Positions 1 to 4,709 of a stretch of 14,350 nt of DNA are shown in pieces. Position numbers and translations under genes: made by a program. Position 1 is the stretch's first letter. Each line of letters opens with the position of its first letter. The stretch lies in the NCBI GenBank assembly GCA_946615495.1, contig CAMOHY010000027.1, positions 1 through 14,350 of the forward strand. The letters are read 5' to 3'. This DNA is from an uncultured Clostridia bacterium. GTDB lineage: Bacteria > Bacillota > Clostridia > Christensenellales > Aristaeellaceae. The notes below the pieces were generated by a model. The model did no database searches, was not told the origin of the DNA, and saw only the letters and a list, made by a program, of their open reading frames with translations.

Positions 1-23
1 GAATTTGCTGCAAAAAAGGGGAG

Positions 24-153
24 CTGTCTCACAAACAAAAAAGAGCACAAAAAACATGACGGGAGCGTCTGGTCGGGCGGATGATATCCGCCCCTACAGG
101 GTGCGCGGGTCAGCCATTACTGCATTTGTGCGGTTTTTACAGATGTGAGACAG
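24..153. repeat. MITE-like segment with 10-bp terminal inverted repeats
   Basis: The 10-mer CTGTCTCACA at 24-33 is exactly inverted as TGTGAGACAG at 144-153, enclosing 130 bp with no plausible gene. The interior carries a perfect hairpin, GGGCGGAT (75-82) and ATCCGCCC (86-93), around a 3-nt loop. Ends of the GAGCTGTCTCA type resemble, from memory, the ends of some Firmicutes insertion sequences, so a non-autonomous element or an IS remnant is plausible. No target-site duplication was identified. The arms could also simply be a long-range RNA pairing. The 117-bp repeat begins three bases beyond the right arm. Confidence 0.35.
75..93. repeat. GGGCGGAT hairpin (REP-like)
   Basis: This is a perfect 8-bp inverted repeat with the 3-nt loop GAT, followed by CCTACAGGG. 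GC-rich palindromes of the form GGGCGG-N-CCGCCC next to CCTACA occur, in my recollection, many times in genomes of gut Clostridia and behave like REP elements. Only one copy is in this window, so the repetitive nature is not shown here. Confidence 0.45.
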
Positions 154-156
154 TGC

Positions 157-273
157 CTCAGACAGTCTGCAAACCCCAGGAAAGTATGAAAGGGCTGCGG
201 CCCTTTCATCAGCACTCCACAGGACCGGCTTTGCCGGTCCGAGGAGAAACAGCATGTTGCTTCCGCTATCAAT
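157..273 (-). repeat. 117-bp hairpin-rich dispersed repeat, copy 1
   Basis: Read on the minus strand from 273 down to 157, this stretch aligns without gaps to plus-strand 10499-10615 at roughly 80% identity by eye. It contains two perfect hairpins. The first is GGACCGGC (222-229) with GCCGGTCC (233-240). The second is ATGAAAGGGC (186-195) with GCCCTTTCAT (200-209) around a 4-nt loop. The second stem is identical in both copies while its loop differs. The copy lies directly downstream of the VanY-type gene and in the same orientation, so it would sit in that gene's 3' untranslated RNA. Peptides can be translated from both copies, but the conservation follows the hairpins, so I call it a repeat and not a gene. 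Confidence 0.8.
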
Positions 274-303
274 TGCGGCCATATTTTGTTCTTTGTTTTG
301 TGC

Positions 304-1377
304 TTACCGGTTCAAATACTCCACGTATTCCTCCAGGCAATAATCCAGATCGCGCATTTTCTGGGCGTGGTCCACGCCCACATAGCGGATGTGCCATTCC
401 TCGCCGGTAATGCCGGTGATATCGTCCTTTTCATCGGTGTAGCGCATAATAAAGCCGTAATCCCAGCAATGCTTTTTCAGCCACAGGTATTGGGCGGTGT
501 CCACGAAATACTGGCCGGGCACGTTCAGGTCAAAGGCCAAGCCGGTGTGGTGCTCGCTGCTGCCGGGGTCGGCCACCTCCCGGCGGGTAATGGCCAGGGC
601 CTGGCTGTGGGTGTTGCCCGCGTCCTCATAGCTCTTCACCCGGTTATTGAATATGCGCTGCTGGTCGGCTACGGTGCGGTAGGCTTCCCGCAGCTTCCAG
701 GGCGAAATGCCGTCGGCCTGGGCGGCCTTCAGCATCCGGATCAGGGCCTCCGTGGCCTCCCGAACGGCCTGGATGCTGTCCCGCTCGTAGGTCATCACAT
801 TTCCCGCCAGGTCCTTCACCGTCACCAGGTCCGCCGGCTCAAAGCCCGCGGGCAGAGGGTTCCATTTGTTCACCAGCAGGGGCACGCTTCCCGCCAGGGT
901 GTCCACCGGCCCCGGCTTGGGCACGGCGCTGTCGGAAAAAAGGACAGCCAAGGTCTTTTGCCCCGCCACACCGTCGGCGTCCAGGCCGTTCATTTGCTGA
1001 AACGCTTGCACGGCGGCCTTGGTGCCGCTGCCGTAGTCCCCATCGATCTTGCCGGTATAATAGCCCAATTCCTGCAGGCGCGTTTGCAATTCGGCCACCA
1101 TTTGGCCCTGGGCGCCGGCGCTCAAATAGCTGGGCGTGGGAGAGGGCGCGGCGGTGGGCGCAGGGGTGGGCGTGGCCCGGTTGGGGTCCGGCGTCACGCT
1201 GACGGGGCGCACGGTGGCGGTGGGCACGGGGGTAACGGCGGCCTCCGCCTCGTATTCGTTCCAGGTGTTCATGGCCCTGGCGCTCACAATCACCAGGGCG
1301 ATGAGCAGCACAGCGAACAGAATAATAAATAGGTACGGCGAACGCCTTTTTTTCCTTTGGGTGCGGCGGCTGGTCAT
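304..1377 (-). CDS. VanY-type D-alanyl-D-alanine carboxypeptidase, membrane-anchored, with peptidoglycan-binding domain
   Basis: This is a 357-residue predicted zinc peptidase of the M15B family. Such enzymes remove the terminal D-alanine from peptidoglycan stem peptides outside the membrane. Residues 1-12 are basic, 13-32 form one membrane anchor, and 48-82 are a Pro/Thr/Ala-rich linker. About 91-148 is a peptidoglycan-binding type 1 domain (LQELGYYTGKIDGDYG...). The catalytic domain follows, with the motif SEHHTGLAFD (274-283; ligands H276 and D283) and EEWH (326-329; catalytic E326 and ligand H329). All expected zinc and catalytic residues are present. The ATG at 1377 is preceded by GGGAGG at 5-nt spacing. 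The gene starts 19 bp after the M18 aminopeptidase stop, so the two are probably co-transcribed. No vancomycin-resistance genes adjoin it, so a role in ordinary wall turnover is more likely than resistance. Confidence 0.92.
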   Translation of the reverse strand: MTSRRTQRKKRRSPYLFIILFAVLLIALVIVSARAMNTWNEYEAEAAVTPVPTATVRPVSVTPDPNRATPTPAPTAAPSPTPSYLSAGAQGQMVAELQTRLQELGYYTGKIDGDYGSGTKAAVQAFQQMNGLDADGVAGQKTLAVLFSDSAVPKPGPVDTLAGSVPLLVNKWNPLPAGFEPADLVTVKDLAGNVMTYERDSIQAVREATEALIRMLKAAQADGISPWKLREAYRTVADQQRIFNNRVKSYEDAGNTHSQALAITRREVADPGSSEHHTGLAFDLNVPGQYFVDTAQYLWLKKHCWDYGFIMRYTDEKDDITGITGEEWHIRYVGVDHAQKMRDLDYCLEEYVEYLNR

Positions 1378-1396
1378 GGCTTCCTCCCATTTCTCA

Positions 1397-2701
1397 TCAG
1401 GTCAAGGTATACCGCCCGTCGGCGGCGCAGCGGATTTCCGTTTCGTAAAACGCTTTCATGCCGGCGATCATGTAATCCACGTCCTGGGCGCCGGCGGTTT
1501 CATAGCAGCTGTGCATGGCCAATTGAGCCAGGCCGATATCCAGGGTATTGACGGACACATGGCTGCCCGAAATATTGCCCAGGGTGCCGCCGCCCGGCAT
1601 ATCGGACCGGTTGGCGTAATGCTGCACGGGCACCTGGGCCTTTTCGCAGATGTGATGGAACACCGCTTCGCTCACGCCGTCGGTGGTGTACTTCTGGTTG
1701 GCGTTGAATTTGATAACGATGCCGCCGTTCATTACCGTTTGGTTCAGCCCGTCGGAATATTCCGGGTGGTTGGGGTGCACCGCGTGGGCGTTGTCGGCGG
1801 AAAGCATGAAGCTGCCCGCCAGGGCGGTGTAATAATCCTCCTCCGTTTTGCCAAGGGAAAGCAGGATGCGGCGCAGCACGTCGGCCAGGAAGGAGGAATC
1901 GGCCCCCTGCTTGGTGGTGCTGCCCACCTCTTCGTTATCGAACACGCAGCACACGTTGGCGTGGTCCCCGCCCTGGGCGCTGAGCAGCGCTTCCACGGAA
2001 GAAAAAGCGCATTCCAAATCGTCCAGCCGGGGCGCGGATACAAATTCCTCCCCCACGCCCCACACCCGGCCCTCCATCCGGTTGTACAGGAACAAATCGG
2101 CCCCCAGCAAATCCTCCTCCTTCACGCCCGCCGCCTGAGCGATCTGGGCGCGGAAGGTGCCCTTGGCCGCCTGCGTGCCCCAGAGGGGGAAGGTGTCCAC
2201 CGCGGGGTTATATTTATAGCCGTTGTTTACGTCCCGGTTCATATGAATGGCCACGTTTGGGATCAGGGCCATATCCCGGTCCAAATCCACCAGCACGGCG
2301 CGAACGCCCTGCCCATCCCGCACCAGGGCGCGCCCGGCCACGGACAGAGGCCGGTCAAACCAGGAGGACATAATCATGCCGCCGTAGCGCTCCGTATCCA
2401 ATTGCACATACTTATCCCGCACAATCACTTCGGCGTTTTCCTTGATTTTGAAGGTGGGCGAATCGGAATGGCTGGCAATGAGCTGGAAGGAGGACAGGGG
2501 CCCGGCGGGCAGCGTAAAGGCGATCAGGCTGCTGCCATTCCGGGTCACGTAATATTTTCCTCCCGGCGCAAGGGCCCACCTTTCCCGCTCCTGCAGGGGC
2601 GTAAAATCCTTCAGCGCCTGCTTGATAGCGTCAATGGCATGAAAGCTGGTGGGGCTTTTGCGGATAAAGCGGATCAATTTTTGAACGTTGGTTTCCTGCA
2701 T
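1397..2701 (-). CDS. apeB: M18 family aminopeptidase
   Basis: This is a 434-residue cytoplasmic dinuclear-zinc aminopeptidase of the aspartyl aminopeptidase family, which removes N-terminal residues, often acidic ones, from peptides. Family metal and catalytic positions are all visible: H78 in ASHSDSP, D227/D228 in APRLDDLE, the pair E257-E258 in DNEEVGS, D303 in SADNAHAVHP and H397 near LAMHSCYE. The glycine-rich MPGGGTLGNISGSHV segment (368-382) is also typical. Length is normal for bacterial M18 enzymes. I place the start at the ATG at 2701 because AGGAGG (2711-2716) lies 9 nt upstream. A longer reading from a TTG at 2719 would place that site inside the gene. It heads an operon with the VanY-type peptidase. 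I found no convincing promoter for it. Substrate preference cannot be read from the sequence. Confidence 0.93.
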   Translation of the reverse strand: MQETNVQKLIRFIRKSPTSFHAIDAIKQALKDFTPLQERERWALAPGGKYYVTRNGSSLIAFTLPAGPLSSFQLIASHSDSPTFKIKENAEVIVRDKYVQLDTERYGGMIMSSWFDRPLSVAGRALVRDGQGVRAVLVDLDRDMALIPNVAIHMNRDVNNGYKYNPAVDTFPLWGTQAAKGTFRAQIAQAAGVKEEDLLGADLFLYNRMEGRVWGVGEEFVSAPRLDDLECAFSSVEALLSAQGGDHANVCCVFDNEEVGSTTKQGADSSFLADVLRRILLSLGKTEEDYYTALAGSFMLSADNAHAVHPNHPEYSDGLNQTVMNGGIVIKFNANQKYTTDGVSEAVFHHICEKAQVPVQHYANRSDMPGGGTLGNISGSHVSVNTLDIGLAQLAMHSCYETAGAQDVDYMIAGMKAFYETEIRCAADGRYTLT

Positions 2702-2736
2702 GGCGGATATCCTCCTCAAGCTGGGCTTTCAACCTA

Positions 2737-2752
2737 TTTTGCCTTGGCAAAA
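2737..2752. promoter_or_regulatory. 16-bp palindrome over the -35 region (possible operator)
   Basis: TTTTGCC at 2737-2743 and GGCAAAA at 2746-2752 form a perfect inverted repeat around TT. It overlaps the -35 hexamer of the DUF1232 promoter (2744-2749) and lies between the two divergent genes, so a bound protein could affect either. The sequence shows no regulator; operator function is inferred from position and symmetry. Confidence 0.4.
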
Positions 2753-2772
2753 CGGACAGGTTGTGGTACACT
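2744..2772 (+). promoter_or_regulatory. Sigma-A-type promoter of the DUF1232 gene
   Basis: TTGGCA (2744-2749), a 17-bp spacer and TACACT (2767-2772). The predicted start near 2779 leaves a short leader before AAGGAG (2791-2796) and the ATG at 2805. Confidence 0.7.
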
Positions 2773-2804
2773 GTAAAAAAATAATTTCGGAAGGAGAAAA
2801 AACG

Positions 2805-3182
2805 ATGGCAGACTATAAAGAAATCCTGAACCGGGCCACCGCTGAAGCCAGCGATTTCATCAACAACCCTTCCCGGATGGACGCTTTGCTTGCGGACCTG
2901 GAAGCGAAAATGAGGGAAATTCCCGTCATCGGCGAAACCGTGGCCGAGCTGCCGGTGATGGTATCCCTGGTAAAAAGCTGGATCAAGAAGGAATACCAGG
3001 TTTCCTATAAGGTGCTGGCCACCATGGTGGGCGCTTTCCTGTACCTGGTAAAGAAAAAGGACCTGATTCCGGACAGTATCCCCGTCATTGGCATCGCAGA
3101 CGACGTGGCCGTGCTGGGCCTGGCCCTGAAATTTGTGGAGCCGGACCTGAAGGCCTACCAGGAATGGAAGGCTGGCCGCTGA
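2805..3182 (+). CDS. DUF1232 (YkvA-like) small protein
   Basis: This is a 125-residue protein. Residues about 66-104 match the DUF1232 pattern, a hydrophobic helix followed by the conserved loop KKDLIPDSIPVIGIADDVAVL. The family is widespread and has no settled biochemical role; the DxIPD...G..DD signature suggests a short membrane-associated or membrane-inserting hairpin. The N-terminal 60 residues are charged and helical, with no signal peptide. I place the start at the ATG at 2805 because AAGGAG ends 8 nt upstream and a sigma-A-type promoter fits. A longer reading from 2688 would run back through that promoter. It is a single-gene unit, divergent from the M18-VanY operon and convergent with the glycosyltransferase. 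Confidence 0.85.
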   Translation: MADYKEILNRATAEASDFINNPSRMDALLADLEAKMREIPVIGETVAELPVMVSLVKSWIKKEYQVSYKVLATMVGAFLYLVKKKDLIPDSIPVIGIADDVAVLGLALKFVEPDLKAYQEWKAGR

Positions 3183-3202
3183 CGCTTTGAGGCGATCATT
3201 CC

Positions 3203-3231
3203 CCGGCGCATCGACAAAGCCGGTGCGCCGG
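3203..3231 (+). repeat. GC-rich inverted repeat after the DUF1232 gene
   Basis: CCGGCGCA (3203-3210) is exactly inverted as TGCGCCGG (3224-3231) around a 13-nt loop. There is no T-tract, so it is not a canonical terminator alone. It directly abuts the terminator hairpin at 3232 and could act with it. Confidence 0.45.
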
Positions 3232-3262
3232 CCTGCGGGTTAAATGACCCGCAGGTATTTTC
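3232..3262. terminator. Terminator hairpin shared by convergent genes
   Basis: CCTGCGGGT (3232-3240) pairs perfectly with ACCCGCAGG (3247-3255) around TAAATG, followed on the plus strand by TATTTTCT. It would end the DUF1232 transcript. On the opposite strand the last codons and stop of the glycosyltransferase gene (from 3240) form one arm and the loop, so the hairpin overlaps coding sequence. Confidence 0.65.
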
Positions 3263-4427
3263 TATTCAGCTTTCCTTCCTTGCCCAAAGCCACCAGGCGG
3301 GTATACCGCTCCACGGCTTTTTCCATAATCTGCTCCCAGGGCACGGGAATGGTATCGCGGGCGGCCTGGCTCACCTTCCGCAGCGTTTCCTGATCGGCCA
3401 GGGCCTCCCGCATCACGCGGGCCAGGTCCTCCGCCGCGTTTTCGCACAGGAAGCCGTTTTCTCCGTGGCGGATGATTTCGGCGGCGGTGCTGCCCCGCAC
3501 CATCACGGCGGGGGTGCCCATGACGGCGGCCTCCCGCACCACCATGGGCGCGGCGTCATACAGCGACGGGAAAGCGAACAGGGAGGCGCGGGCATAGAGC
3601 CCGTCCAGCAATTCCATATCCGTGATATGGCCCGCCAGGGACGTGCGGTCCTTTAAGTTCAGTTCGTTTATTTTGCGCTCAATTTCCCGCATGTCCGGGC
3701 CCTGGCCCGCCAGAATCAAATGGAATTTCTGGCCCTGGTGCTTAAGCAGCGCGCAGGCCTCCAGCACGGTGAGAATATTCTTTTTCCAGTTCATCTGGCC
3801 CACGAACAGGATCAAAGGGTCCTTTTTCAGCCCCCAGCGGCGGTTCACCTCCTCCACCGCGGCGGGATTGGCTTCGCGCAGGGACACGCCGTTGGGCATC
3901 ACCTGGATTTCTCCCGAATAGCCGTATTCCCGCAGCACGTCCGCGGTGTTTTCGCCAACGGCCCACACCTCGTCGCACCGGTCGTAAAAATCCACCACGA
4001 ATTTAACCCCCGCCTTCGCCAGGGTTTCAGATTTGGTGACCTTAAGAAAATCGTCGTAATATTTGGAATGAAAGGTGGCCACCAGGGGCAGCTTGCGCAG
4101 CACGGCCAGGCGCAGCGCCTCGCTGCCCGCGGTAAACGGGCTGTGGGCGTGCACCAAATCCAGCGGGATCATTTTCATCCGGTGGCGGTAATGGGGGTCC
4201 CAGGGCGCTTCGCCGGTTTTGTACTGCTTCATGCCCGGCAGGGCTTTGGCGTCAAAATCCACCAATTCAAAAGGATAGCCGCCCCGGTAGCCCGTATCGT
4301 ACATGGGCGTGACCACCGTAACCTGGTGGCCCAATTTGCACAGCGTTTCCGAATACGCCAGCGCCACCCGGCCCACGCCGTCCACAATAGGCAAAAATGT
4401 ATCGGTAAATTGACCAATTCTCAGCAT
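3240..4427 (-). CDS. Family 4 glycosyltransferase (GT-B fold)
   Basis: This is a 395-residue retaining glycosyltransferase of the GT4 family, using a nucleotide sugar at the cytoplasmic face of the membrane. The N-terminal acceptor half begins with IGQFTDTFLPIVDGVGR, a pattern shared with diacylglycerol glucosyltransferases and PimB-like mannosyltransferases, and has HAHSPF at 93-98. The C-terminal donor half has MPNGVS (177-182), ILFVGQMNWKKN (206-217) and FPSLYDAAPMVVREA (286-300), whose E299 corresponds to the conserved EX7E glutamate. Glycolipid synthesis is my best guess; a capsule or teichoic-acid role is also possible. I place the start at the ATG at 4427. GGGAGG lies 11 nt upstream, separated by seven T residues, and the site is embedded in a hairpin. 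A longer reading from 4478 would cross that hairpin. Confidence 0.88.
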   Translation of the reverse strand: MLRIGQFTDTFLPIVDGVGRVALAYSETLCKLGHQVTVVTPMYDTGYRGGYPFELVDFDAKALPGMKQYKTGEAPWDPHYRHRMKMIPLDLVHAHSPFTAGSEALRLAVLRKLPLVATFHSKYYDDFLKVTKSETLAKAGVKFVVDFYDRCDEVWAVGENTADVLREYGYSGEIQVMPNGVSLREANPAAVEEVNRRWGLKKDPLILFVGQMNWKKNILTVLEACALLKHQGQKFHLILAGQGPDMREIERKINELNLKDRTSLAGHITDMELLDGLYARASLFAFPSLYDAAPMVVREAAVMGTPAVMVRGSTAAEIIRHGENGFLCENAAEDLARVMREALADQETLRKVSQAARDTIPVPWEQIMEKAVERYTRLVALGKEGKLNRKYLRVI

Positions 4428-4431
4428 AATG

Positions 4432-4469
4432 AAAAAAACCTCCCTTTCTATTATCGCACGAAAGGGAGG
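4432..4469 (-). terminator. Hairpin plus T7 tract masking the GT4 ribosome binding site
   Basis: On the minus strand CCTCCCTTTC (4469-4460) and GAAAGGGAGG (4448-4439) form a perfect 10-bp stem with an 11-nt loop, followed by seven T residues (4438-4432). This is an intrinsic terminator shape for transcripts arriving from the recD2 side. The 3' arm is also the GT4 Shine-Dalgarno sequence, so any read-through RNA would have it paired. Confidence 0.65.
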
Positions 4470-4478
4470 AAAAAGCAA
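4450..4478 (-). promoter_or_regulatory. Promoter inside the hairpin loop, for the GT4 gene
   Basis: On the minus strand TTGCTT (4478-4473), a 17-bp spacer and GATAAT (4455-4450). The -10 hexamer lies in the hairpin loop. Transcription would begin near 4444, within the 3' arm, giving RNA that lacks the 5' arm. The -10 is good (5 of 6) and the -35 weak (3 of 6). Confidence 0.5.
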
Positions 4479-4505
4479 TCCTTCGCCCGGCGGTTTTACA
4501 GGGCG

Positions 4506-4709
4506 TTACCGGCGCAGGGCCAGATAGTACCACAATCCGGCCACGGCCAGGGAAGAAACAAAGCAGCCCAGCAGCGAAGGAATATCCAAAAACCTGCCCA
4601 GCACGGCCCCGCCGTCCGCCAGGCCGGCCAGCACCGCCAAGATAAGCCGCACCAGCAGCAGCCCGCCAAAGAGCAGGCCGAAAAAAGAAAAATACAGCCG
4701 TTTTTTCAA
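4506..4709 (-). CDS. Small two-helix membrane protein, translationally coupled to recD2
   Basis: This is a 67-residue protein that I do not recognise. It has two predicted membrane helices, about residues 8-30 and 45-64, with a basic start (MKKR) and a basic end (LALRR). Codons look like those of its neighbours. It begins with TTG at 4709-4707, which overlaps the recD2 stop as TTGA. GGGAG with a 6-nt gap lies within the last recD2 codons. The overlap suggests translation by ribosomes that have finished recD2. Function is unknown; the link with a DNA helicase may be only positional. It is a real gene rather than a shadow because it fits the operon spacing, has a ribosome binding site and encodes a coherent membrane topology. 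Confidence 0.65.
   Translation of the reverse strand: MKKRLYFSFFGLLFGGLLLVRLILAVLAGLADGGAVLGRFLDIPSLLGCFVSSLAVAGLWYYLALRR

Noticed and set aside
94..282. Similar peptides encoded by the two repeat copies (62 codons each)
   Set aside because: The peptides diverge beyond the hairpin cores, no ribosome binding site precedes them, and conservation follows stem pairing, so a repeat explains them better than a gene family.
286..1332. A 348-codon plus-strand open frame
   Set aside because: Antisense to the VanY-type gene; the repetitive GRGRGGGRRG-like stretch mirrors the Pro/Thr linker codons.
304..1377. Vancomycin-resistance determinant
   Set aside because: The enzyme is VanY-like, but vanR/S, vanH, vanA/B-type ligase and vanX genes are absent; D,D-carboxypeptidases of this type are common in ordinary wall metabolism.
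1136..2776. A 546-codon plus-strand open frame
   Set aside because: Antisense to the M18 aminopeptidase and VanY-type gene, with no motif; it runs through the DUF1232 promoter region.
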